A stretch of 10,969 nt of DNA from Deltaproteobacteria bacterium (lineage in GTDB: Bacteria > Desulfobacterota > Desulfobacteria > Desulfobacterales > JAFDDL01), in contig JAFDDL010000077.1 in the NCBI GenBank assembly GCA_019310865.1, positions 1 to 10,969 on the forward strand, given 5' to 3'. The notes below the pieces were generated by a model that searched no databases, was not told the DNA's origin, and worked only from the letters and a program-made list of their open reading frames with translations. The number at the start of each line of letters is the position of its first letter. The first letter of the stretch is position 1. Positions 1-5,537 of this stretch are shown here, one piece after another. Position numbers and translations under genes: made by a program.

Positions 1-2
1 CA

Positions 3-335
3 ATTTTTTTAATGACATTTTGCATGACGATTGCCATGACCCCGATTACCCGGGGCCGCGTGCTCAAAGGAAAGGCACCGGCGGCTCCTTGGCCCCGTTA
101 TGAACATGCCATTCTTCGTTTTCTTCCCGGCACAATTGTTATCAGATCCGTGGTGATCGGTATCTTTGCAATACTAATACTCCTTCCAGTTTCTGCAGGC
201 TTGCTGGCGTTTTTAAAAAAATTTCCCATATCGTTTAGAGAAATGCTCGTGTTTAAAACCTATTACGGTGCCCTGATCGGTCTTCTCTTCACACCGATTA
301 TTCTCATTGGGGCAATGGCCGACCATAAGAATTAA
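3..335 (+). CDS. C-terminal part of a small membrane protein, unknown function
   Basis: The reading frame is open to the left edge of the window, so the ATG at 12 need not be the start and the gene is probably cut off. About 110 residues are visible. They hold a basic, proline-rich cytosolic-looking stretch (TRGRVLKGKAPAAPWPRYE), then a hydrophobic segment of about 25 residues starting near TIVIRSVVIGIFAILILL, then a short polar loop with Lys and Arg, and a second hydrophobic segment (YYGALIGLLFTPIILIGAMA) just before the TAA stop. This pattern suggests an inner-membrane protein with at least two transmembrane helices. I do not recognise the family and see no catalytic motif. No clear terminator follows; the next gene has its own likely promoter 6 bases after the stop. 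Confidence 0.45.
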   Translation: MFLMTFCMTIAMTPITRGRVLKGKAPAAPWPRYEHAILRFLPGTIVIRSVVIGIFAILILLPVSAGLLAFLKKFPISFREMLVFKTYYGALIGLLFTPIILIGAMADHKN

Positions 336-341
336 TTTCTG

Positions 342-370
342 TTGACGCCCTGAGATTTGCTTGATACAAA
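342..370 (+). promoter_or_regulatory. Probable sigma70 promoter of the MerR-TetR regulator
   Basis: TTGACG at 342-347, a 17-base spacer, then TACAAA at 365-370. Transcription would begin near 377, about 75 bases before the regulator's ATG. The -10 box overlaps the left arm of the inverted repeat at 367-390, as expected for a repressor-controlled promoter. Confidence 0.5.
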
Positions 371-390
371 ATAGTCTATTCCCTATTTTG
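367..390. promoter_or_regulatory. Inverted repeat, likely operator of the MerR-TetR regulator
   Basis: CAAAATAG (367-374) and CTATTTTG (383-390) are perfect 8-base inverted arms separated by 8 bases. The 24-base element covers the -10 box and probable start site of the promoter in front of the regulator gene. Size and position fit a TetR-dimer operator used for autorepression. The repeat is visible directly; its use as an operator is inferred. Confidence 0.5.
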
Positions 391-450
391 GCTTAATTTA
401 TTGAAATATTTATAAAATTTAATGTGCTTCGAAAAAGAGATATCTGAAAC

Positions 451-1653
451 ATGAATGCCGAAAACTCACTTGACGGTTCAAAACGAATGAATGTAAAAGT
501 GTTGTGCGAGATGGCTGGTATAAGTCGCTCAACTTTTTACCAATATTTGAAAACCGGATTGCTTCATCCACCATTGAAGGGTGGTCCAACAAAATTGAGA
601 TATGACCAGTCACACCTCCAGCGGCTTCGGGAAATTAGACACTTTCGCGAGAAAAAGAAATTATCTCTTTCTGAAATGCAGAAGATGTTCCACGTCTCAG
701 CCCCCCAGGTCAATGAATTATTTTATAATACAGAAGATTTACGTAATATGATCATCGACAAAGCATTTGAACTGATTTCCAAAAAGGGCTTTGCAAAAAC
801 AAAAATCGGTGACATTGCAGATGCTTTGAATATGGGAAAGGGAACATTTTACCTGTATTTTAAAAATAAGGAAGAGTTGTTTTTTAAATGTATCGAGCGC
901 TTCTCCGAAATATTTTTACCTAAGGAAGTATGGGAGGAAATACGAAAAGAGAGGCAATTTTTTCAAAGAGCATCCAAGCGAATGTATTTTATGCTCGATT
1001 CATTCCCAACGTTTATGGGGATTATAAGTGTTGCCAAGTTGGCCTTAAGGGGGACTGATCCCGAACTTGCAAAAAGTGCTATTGACTGCTTTAAGGCGAT
1101 CAACCGTCCACTCATTAAGGAATTGGAGCGAGGTATGAAAAAGGGGATTTCCCGCGAGGTTGACGCAGGGCTTATCTCCTTCGTAATGTTTGGTATAGGG
1201 GAGGCGGCCGGGTATTGGCGAATGATGCACCCTGACTATTCGATTGAAGATACTACGGAAAAAATCATGGATTTTATACAACGTGGCCTTTTTCCACCCG
1301 ACTCCAATGGGAGCGACATTTCTAGTCATTCCGGTCTTCAAGGTTTTATAGAAGATCACAGTGGCACGAAGATTAAGCTTCAAGGAATTTGTTTCAATGG
1401 TCAGAAAGAAATATCCGGCAAACTAGGAGAGGGAAACCTCCAGATTAGCTTGAAGAAGATTGCGATCATAGAAATAAAGTCGGATGGCTCCGAGTGTTTT
1501 GCTAATGTAGCAATGACGTCCAAGGAGAAAGTGAAAATAAAAATAGATGGAAGTATAATCGTGTCTGGGGACTCAGCATTTGGTGATTACTCAATACCGA
1601 TAGCGAAAACGGCTAGAATCGATATTGTTCATAAACAAAAATCCCGTCATTAG
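451..1653 (+). CDS. MerR-TetR fusion transcriptional regulator with a beta-rich C-terminal domain
   Basis: A 400-residue DNA-binding regulator, about twice the usual TetR length. Residues 14-80 look like a MerR-type winged helix-turn-helix (VKVLCEMAGISRSTFYQYLK, then a tyrosine/arginine-rich wing and a LSLSEMQKMF helix). Residues 98-145 are a classical TetR helix-turn-helix: helix 1 DKAFELISKKGFAKTKIGDIA, recognition region MGKGTFYLYFKNKEEL. Residues 146-280 are the helical TetR ligand/dimer domain, including a GEAAGYWRMMHP segment. Residues 295-395 are a different, lysine-rich, beta-strand-like domain of unknown role. The ATG at 451 is assumed; the ATG at 487 (residue 13) is equally possible because neither has a strong ribosome-binding site. 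The gene is visibly richer in AT than the genes to its right. An inverted repeat over its promoter suggests autoregulation. The ligand is unknown; related fusion regulators often sit beside fatty-acid or acyl-CoA genes, but none is visible here. Confidence 0.88.
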   Translation: MNAENSLDGSKRMNVKVLCEMAGISRSTFYQYLKTGLLHPPLKGGPTKLRYDQSHLQRLREIRHFREKKKLSLSEMQKMFHVSAPQVNELFYNTEDLRNMIIDKAFELISKKGFAKTKIGDIADALNMGKGTFYLYFKNKEELFFKCIERFSEIFLPKEVWEEIRKERQFFQRASKRMYFMLDSFPTFMGIISVAKLALRGTDPELAKSAIDCFKAINRPLIKELERGMKKGISREVDAGLISFVMFGIGEAAGYWRMMHPDYSIEDTTEKIMDFIQRGLFPPDSNGSDISSHSGLQGFIEDHSGTKIKLQGICFNGQKEISGKLGEGNLQISLKKIAIIEIKSDGSECFANVAMTSKEKVKIKIDGSIIVSGDSAFGDYSIPIAKTARIDIVHKQKSRH

Positions 1654-1811
1654 TGGTTCAATCATGGAAATGACGGTCAAAACGATTAATATATCACTCA
1701 AAGAGAAATTTTTCACGTAGCGCATAATTATAGCCTAATGATCAGTTGTTAAGCTTTGTTTTATTTTTGTACATTTTTTGGTATTACCATTTCCTATCTT
1801 ACCAATTTTGC

Positions 1812-1840
1812 TTGACAATGCCGCCTGTATTGGGCATAAG
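1812..1840 (+). promoter_or_regulatory. Probable sigma70 promoter of the aminotransferase gene
   Basis: A perfect TTGACA at 1812-1817, a 17-base spacer, then CATAAG at 1835-1840 (4 of 6 matches to TATAAT). It points at the aminotransferase and would give a leader of about 125 bases. Confidence 0.45.
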
Positions 1841-1962
1841 GGCACAGTGAACCGGTCCCATCAAACGCAGGTTGTCCCCATAGAGCATAGGGTCGATTTT
1901 GCCATGTTGCGCAGGCAACTTTGGGATCATGCTGACCCCGAAAGTCACATAATTGGCGCAAG

Positions 1963-1968
1963 AAGGAG
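1963..1968 (+). promoter_or_regulatory. Ribosome-binding site fixing the aminotransferase start
   Basis: AAGGAG with a 5-base gap to the ATG at 1974. An upstream in-frame TTG at 1953 lies before this site and is therefore unlikely to be the start. Confidence 0.8.
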
Positions 1969-1973
1969 CACCC

Positions 1974-2876
1974 ATGAAAGATAGCAAAGTTTGGTTAAAT
2001 GGAAAAATGATCCCCCATCAGGACGTGACCGTACCGCTGTTGTCACACGGCTTTTCGCGAGCCTCGGCTATATTTGAGGCATTCGGTACGCATTCAGGTC
2101 CGGATGGAACCGCGGCCTTTCGGATGGATCAACATTTGAAGCGGCTGATGCACAGCGCCGAGATGCTGGAAATGAATCTGCCCTACTCCATCGAAGAGAT
2201 GTCTGCGGCGGTGGCGGAAACGGTCAAGGTAAACGGAGTTGGTCGGGGCCTGGTCAAAATGATGGCCTACTGGAGCGAAGAGGCGGTCATTTCCCTGGTG
2301 CTTGACTCGCCCCTGGATCTGGCGATTTACGCCATTCCCGCGTCACCGGATCTGGGACTTGACAATGCAACACCGGCGACCGCGTGTCTGTCCAAATGGC
2401 GCAAACTCCATCCGGAGACCATACCCGCATCTTCCAAGGCCTGCGCCAACTATCTCAATGGCTATCTGGCCCGGAAAGACGCCATGAATCGTGGATTTAA
2501 CCTCGGCGTGATGCTTGGAACCGATGGATTCCTGGCCGAAGGGTCCATCGAGTCGGTTTTCATCGTCAAAGACGGCATGCTCAAGGTGCCGCCCCTGGGT
2601 CGGGTACTAAACAGTATTTCCAGGAAATCAATTGTGGAAGCCGCACCGAGCATTGGCATTCAGGTAGAGCAATGCGCCATTACCGCCGCAGAGCTTTTCG
2701 ACGCCGATGAGATGTTCACGGCTCACACCGGCATCAAGGTCCTGCCCATCAAACAATTCGAAGACCGAACGTTTGACGCACCGGGCCCCGTTACGCAGAA
2801 AGTCAAGGCCCTGATGGCGGACATTCTATCATTTAAAAACGATGACTTTAAGGACTGGTTTCAACCAATGACCTAA
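1974..2876 (+). CDS. Class IV (branched-chain/D-amino acid type) PLP aminotransferase
   Basis: A cytosolic PLP enzyme of fold type IV, expected to transfer an amino group between an amino acid and a 2-oxo acid. Its 300 residues match the family length. The start WLNGKMIPHQDVTVPLLSHG is the typical opening strand. R57 sits in the conserved FR..QHLKRL..SA region, K155 in SSKACANYLNGYLARKDA is the expected Schiff-base lysine, and E189 in FLAEGSIESVFIVKDG is the PLP-nitrogen glutamate. The later phosphate-binding loop, usually GITR, reads SISRKSI (residues 214-220), a mild departure. The family includes IlvE, D-alanine transaminase and aminodeoxychorismate lyase, and sequence alone does not tell me which reaction this protein runs; the long N-terminal half and the K155 context look closest to BCAT-like proteins. 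The gene has its own promoter and ends only 9 bases from the convergent amidohydrolase gene, so it is transcribed separately from it. Confidence 0.9.
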   Translation: MKDSKVWLNGKMIPHQDVTVPLLSHGFSRASAIFEAFGTHSGPDGTAAFRMDQHLKRLMHSAEMLEMNLPYSIEEMSAAVAETVKVNGVGRGLVKMMAYWSEEAVISLVLDSPLDLAIYAIPASPDLGLDNATPATACLSKWRKLHPETIPASSKACANYLNGYLARKDAMNRGFNLGVMLGTDGFLAEGSIESVFIVKDGMLKVPPLGRVLNSISRKSIVEAAPSIGIQVEQCAITAAELFDADEMFTAHTGIKVLPIKQFEDRTFDAPGPVTQKVKALMADILSFKNDDFKDWFQPMT

Positions 2877-2885
2877 AAAAGATTG

Positions 2886-4145
2886 CTACTGCCACGGCAC
2901 CTTACCCGCCATCCGATCATAGGCGGCTTCAAAGGGAATCTCATTACCGCCCTTCATAACCCATGAAACGGTTTTAAGGGCGGTAATGTCCTTCAACGGA
3001 TCCGAATCCACCATGATCAAATCCGCATATTTGCCCGCTTCCACGGTTCCCAGATCTTTTTCAACGCCCAGGGCCTCTGCACCCACCCGGGTGGCCGATT
3101 CGATGGCCTGCATGGGCGTGCATCCAAATTGCGTCAAATGCGCCAATTCCTCCGGCAAAGCGGCATAAATCATGTCCCGGCCGATGGCATCGGTGCCGGT
3201 GCCGATTCTTATATCGGCCTTTAACACCTTCTCAAAGGATTTGGGCAACTCGGTGGTGCATAGATCTCCCCAGTTTTTGGCCAGCACCAGCTCCTTTTTC
3301 AATTGCGGCGGAAGCTGCTGGGCGTTTTCTAACGCCTGTTCGGCAAATTGCCCAATCATACAAATCACATAACAGGTGGGCACCCACACGGTCCCCTGAT
3401 CGGCCATTCGAGCAACGGTCTCATCGGTTAAAAAGGTACCGTGCTCCACGGTGTCAACGCCGGCCTTGACCACCATGTCGGTGGCGGTTTGCGAAGCGGC
3501 ATGCGCTGCGACGCGCTTTCCAAGCCGATGGGCTTCATTGACCCCCACATTCAACTCTTCCTGGGTATATTCAGGTGTCTCGTCTCGATGGGAGGTCAGG
3601 ATCTTGATCAGATCCACACCGCTTTTGATCTGCCCCCGAATGGCCTTGATAATCTCCTGGGGGCCGTCGACTTCCAGAACGCAGTCTTTCAACTGCCAAC
3701 CATGGCCACCGGTCATGCAAATCCCCTGTCCTGCGACAAAGAGCCTGGGCCCGGCAATAACCCCTTCGGTGATGGCGCGCTTGAAACTTAGATCGATGTG
3801 ATCCACATCCGCCACTTCCCGAATGGTCGTGATCCCTGTCTGAAGGGCCTGGCGCAGCATGTTATGCGCGTACATGGCAGCGTAGGCTTCCGGTTCTTTT
3901 TCCATGAAATTGATGCCGACCATGGCCGGATGATACATATGCGAATGAAGTTCAATCATACCCGGAAGCAGGTATTTTTCACTGGCGTCGATTCGGTGCG
4001 TGTCGTCCGGGATCGGTTTCGATGCGGACGTACCCACCTGAGCGATTCGGTCGTTTTCCACAAGAACCACACTGTCCGGTATTGGCTGACCGCCGGTTCC
4101 ATCAATGAGCGTTGCACCTGTAATCGCTATTTTTTTATCTGTCAT
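2886..4145 (-). CDS. Metal-dependent amidohydrolase, COG1228 / prolidase-like
   Basis: A cytosolic amidohydrolase-superfamily enzyme of 419 residues, the usual length for the imidazolonepropionase/prolidase-like branch. All metal-site elements are visible: H67 and H69 (LHSHMYHP), K181 (DLIKILTS, the lysine that is carboxylated in binuclear members), H215 (VAAHAAS), H235 (DTVEHGT) and D319 (GTGTDA). The N-terminal strand domain (ATLIDGTGG) and C-terminal strands (GTVEAGKYADLIMVD) close the typical composite barrel-plus-beta-sandwich fold. Characterised relatives cleave Xaa-Pro or Xaa-Arg/Lys dipeptides; substrate cannot be read from sequence. The GTG at 4151 is rejected as start because it forms part of the Shine-Dalgarno sequence; GAGG lies 5 bases before the ATG at 4145. 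It follows the XRE-cupin gene by 30 bases on the same strand and is probably co-transcribed with it. Its neighbourhood, beside a sarcosine-oxidase operon, suggests it might free an N-substituted amino acid (inference). Confidence 0.92.
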   Translation of the reverse strand: MTDKKIAITGATLIDGTGGQPIPDSVVLVENDRIAQVGTSASKPIPDDTHRIDASEKYLLPGMIELHSHMYHPAMVGINFMEKEPEAYAAMYAHNMLRQALQTGITTIREVADVDHIDLSFKRAITEGVIAGPRLFVAGQGICMTGGHGWQLKDCVLEVDGPQEIIKAIRGQIKSGVDLIKILTSHRDETPEYTQEELNVGVNEAHRLGKRVAAHAASQTATDMVVKAGVDTVEHGTFLTDETVARMADQGTVWVPTCYVICMIGQFAEQALENAQQLPPQLKKELVLAKNWGDLCTTELPKSFEKVLKADIRIGTGTDAIGRDMIYAALPEELAHLTQFGCTPMQAIESATRVGAEALGVEKDLGTVEAGKYADLIMVDSDPLKDITALKTVSWVMKGGNEIPFEAAYDRMAGKVPWQ

Positions 4146-4150
4146 TTTCA

Positions 4151-4154
4151 CCTC
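4151..4154 (-). promoter_or_regulatory. Ribosome-binding site fixing the amidohydrolase start
   Basis: GAGG on the - strand, 5 bases before the ATG at 4145. It overlaps the alternative GTG start at 4151, which therefore is unlikely to be used. Confidence 0.7.
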
Positions 4155-4175
4155 ATGTGATGCGCCTTTGAAACG

Positions 4176-4727
4176 CTATGGTTCAGCGATAACAACCAGC
4201 AGTTCGGCCGGTAAATCGGTAACATTTTTTATCTTGTGCCGAACACCTGAATTGAACTGAAGGGAACCGCCCGTACCGAGGGTGTTGATATGATCACCGA
4301 CCGTCAATTCGATTTTTCCGGACAAAACGTAGACGAACTCTTCTCCCTCGTGTTGATAGGAGACACCATCATGGGTCTTCATCGGTTCGATGGTTACCCG
4401 AAAGGCCTTCATGCGTTTGTCCTCGGAACCTGGCGTCAGGGTTTTATAATTATAATTTTCGGTCCGGATTGAAAACGACTCGGCACGCCGCTCCAGTGTT
4501 TCTTCCTGTTCGGCAAAAAGTGAGGCGGAATCGATGCGAAGCGCCTTGGCGATTTGAAGCAATGTCCCCACAGACGGCAAGGCATCGCCGGCCTCGATTT
4601 GTTTGATATAATCGACGGCCAACCCGGTTTCATTGGCCAGCCCTGCGTAAGTCACTTTTTTTGCGCGACGGATTTTCTGAATTTTCATTCCGACTCGTTC
4701 CTGATCCCTTTTCTTCTGTTTACCCAT
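4176..4727 (-). CDS. XRE-family regulator with C-terminal cupin domain
   Basis: A 183-residue DNA-binding regulator of the common HTH-plus-cupin (MerR-unrelated, PuuR-like) layout. Residues 12-70 form a lambda-repressor-type helix-turn-helix (VGMKIQKIRRAKKVTYAGLA, recognition part VDYIKQIEAGDALPSVGTLL). Residues 105-180 form a small cupin barrel with HEGEEFVYVLSGKIEL (H126, E130) and H164 in SGVRHKIKN, a partial metal-binding set; such cupins sense small molecules. The start is firm: GGAGG lies 4 bases before the ATG. The gene is the first of a two-gene unit with the amidohydrolase and most likely regulates it and itself. A strong promoter and several short repeats lie upstream. The effector is unknown; the regulated substrate is likely that of the amidohydrolase. 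Confidence 0.9.
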   Translation of the reverse strand: MGKQKKRDQERVGMKIQKIRRAKKVTYAGLANETGLAVDYIKQIEAGDALPSVGTLLQIAKALRIDSASLFAEQEETLERRAESFSIRTENYNYKTLTPGSEDKRMKAFRVTIEPMKTHDGVSYQHEGEEFVYVLSGKIELTVGDHINTLGTGGSLQFNSGVRHKIKNVTDLPAELLVVIAEP

Positions 4728-4745
4728 TTCGCCTCCACTGACAAT

Positions 4746-4761
4746 TATACGTGTCTGTATA
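4746..4761. promoter_or_regulatory. Short inverted repeat in front of the XRE-cupin gene
   Basis: TATAC (4746-4750) and GTATA (4757-4761) are perfect inverted arms with a 6-base spacer. The left arm overlaps a TATAAT hexamer on the - strand (4744-4749) that could serve as a second, proximal -10 box, though no good -35 accompanies it. A possible operator. Confidence 0.3.
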
Positions 4762-4764
4762 TTA

Positions 4765-4797
4765 ATTGCATGCTGTCGATTGATGCTGATTGCATCT
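4765..4797. repeat. Three imperfect copies of ATTGCATGCT upstream of the XRE-cupin gene
   Basis: ATTGCATGCT (4765-4774), ATTGATGCT (4779-4787) and ATTGCATCT (4789-4797) read in the + direction, the last two nearly head-to-tail. They lie between the promoter at 4810-4839 and the gene start, where a bound repressor would block transcription. Candidate binding sites for the XRE-cupin protein itself. Confidence 0.4.
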
Positions 4798-4809
4798 GAC
4801 TAGAAGTGG

Positions 4810-4839
4810 TTTATATCGGATTTGTCATGATTCTGTCAA
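4810..4839 (-). promoter_or_regulatory. Sigma70 promoter of the XRE-cupin/amidohydrolase unit
   Basis: On the - strand, a perfect TTGACA (4839-4834), an 18-base spacer and TATAAA (4815-4810). It points at the XRE-cupin gene, with a leader of about 75 bases containing the short repeats. It lies just downstream of the sox terminator, so the two units are separated. Confidence 0.6.
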
Positions 4840-4852
4840 ACAACCATGGATG

Positions 4853-4895
4853 GAAAAAACAGAAAACCCCCTCCGGCCCACAATGCACCGGAGGG
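4853..4895 (-). terminator. Rho-independent terminator of the sox operon
   Basis: On the - strand after soxG: a perfect 8-base stem, CCCTCCGG (4895-4888) with CCGGAGGG (4876-4869), an 11-base loop, then a T-rich tail, GGTTTTCTGTTTTTT, running to 4853. Position and tail direction match the end of the sox operon. Confidence 0.85.
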
Positions 4896-4909
4896 AGGTA
4901 TTGAGGAAA

Positions 4910-4926
4910 TCGCCGTTTTCCGGCGA
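4910..4926 (-). other. Small stable hairpin in the 3' end of the sox transcript
   Basis: TCGCCG and CGGCGA arms (4910-4915 and 4921-4926) with a 5-base loop, lying between the soxG stop and the main terminator. It lacks its own T tract, so it may protect the 3' end of the message rather than terminate. Confidence 0.4.
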
Positions 4927-4934
4927 CGTCAGGA

Positions 4935-5537
4935 TTAGATAAGGTCGAACGCTTCGGTCCCTTCGGGCTTGATCCCGAGGGGCCGCCCGGCGCGAATACA
5001 GGCTTGATAGAGATTCTCTGCCTGAGAGCGCGTGCAAGCCAGCAGGTAGCCCGGCGTTTCGCCCTTCAGGTTGATAATGTAAACGAAGATGCCATGGCTT
5101 GAAGTCCCCAGAAAGAAGGGGCCATCAAGATCCGGGCGCACCACGTCCACTGAAACCAGCCGCTGCATCACCGCCGGTGACTCCGGTCCCCAGAGCGCGA
5201 GCAATGCATAGGCGTCGGTGACGTCCGTGTAGTTGCCCTCGGGCCAGTTCGGCTCGCCGGGCCCGAAAAGATCAACCACCATCGCTTCTACATCGATCAG
5301 CGCCCCGGCAAAACCCGTTTCGGTTTTGACCAGCTTATTGGGACCAAAGTCGCCGATGGCCTTTGCATCGTCGCCGTGCGCAAGGGCTTTGGGTCTATGG
5401 CTCAAATTAGCCAAAAATACGGTGGCATCCTTGATATCGGATTCAAAGCCGGTTATCACCGGCCATCCGGCCAGTTCCGTTTCGATCGGTTTTCCCGCCC
5501 AATCCGGCGGTGTAATGGTTTTGACTCGTGTCGTCAT
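4935..5537 (-). CDS. soxG: Sarcosine oxidase gamma subunit family protein
   Basis: Smallest GcvT-like subunit of the heterotetrameric sarcosine oxidase family, 200 residues, the usual length. In the known complex gamma packs against alpha and has a fold related to the folate-binding T-protein, without a proven catalytic role. Family-like parts visible are AYALLALWGPESPAVMQRL (about 110-128), the central FFLGTSSHGIFVYI segment and the C-terminal YLLACTRSQAENLYQACIRA helix. The ATG overlaps the soxA stop (ATGA), a sign of translational coupling; GGAG/GAGG sequences sit within the last soxA codons. It is the last gene before the terminator. The subunit is poorly conserved, so identification leans partly on operon position. 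Confidence 0.87.
   Translation of the reverse strand: MTTRVKTITPPDWAGKPIETELAGWPVITGFESDIKDATVFLANLSHRPKALAHGDDAKAIGDFGPNKLVKTETGFAGALIDVEAMVVDLFGPGEPNWPEGNYTDVTDAYALLALWGPESPAVMQRLVSVDVVRPDLDGPFFLGTSSHGIFVYIINLKGETPGYLLACTRSQAENLYQACIRAGRPLGIKPEGTEAFDLI

Larger units (their letters stand above)
1654..1973. other. Intergenic stretch with promoter and leader of the aminotransferase
   Basis: No credible gene. The left half (to about 1810) is AT-rich and has no convincing terminator for the regulator gene, only an ATAATTAT palindrome in 1724-1736. The right half carries a likely promoter at 1812-1840 and a leader of about 125 bases with one small hairpin, GTTGC (1906-1910) paired to GCAAC (1915-1919). 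I could not match the leader to any known riboswitch. Confidence 0.5.

Noticed and set aside
419..613. Short - strand frame over the start of the fusion regulator.
   Set aside because: It is antisense to the conserved MerR-like helix-turn-helix and has no start signals.
1841..1973. Riboswitch in the aminotransferase leader.
   Set aside because: Only one short 5-base hairpin is evident and no known riboswitch core could be recognised.
1778..1984. Small + strand frame of 68 residues.
   Set aside because: It covers the likely promoter, leader and ribosome-binding site of the aminotransferase, has no ribosome-binding site and no family likeness.
3441..4160. Several + strand frames antisense to the amidohydrolase.
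   Set aside because: They mirror a gene with complete catalytic motifs and have no motifs or ribosome-binding sites of their own.
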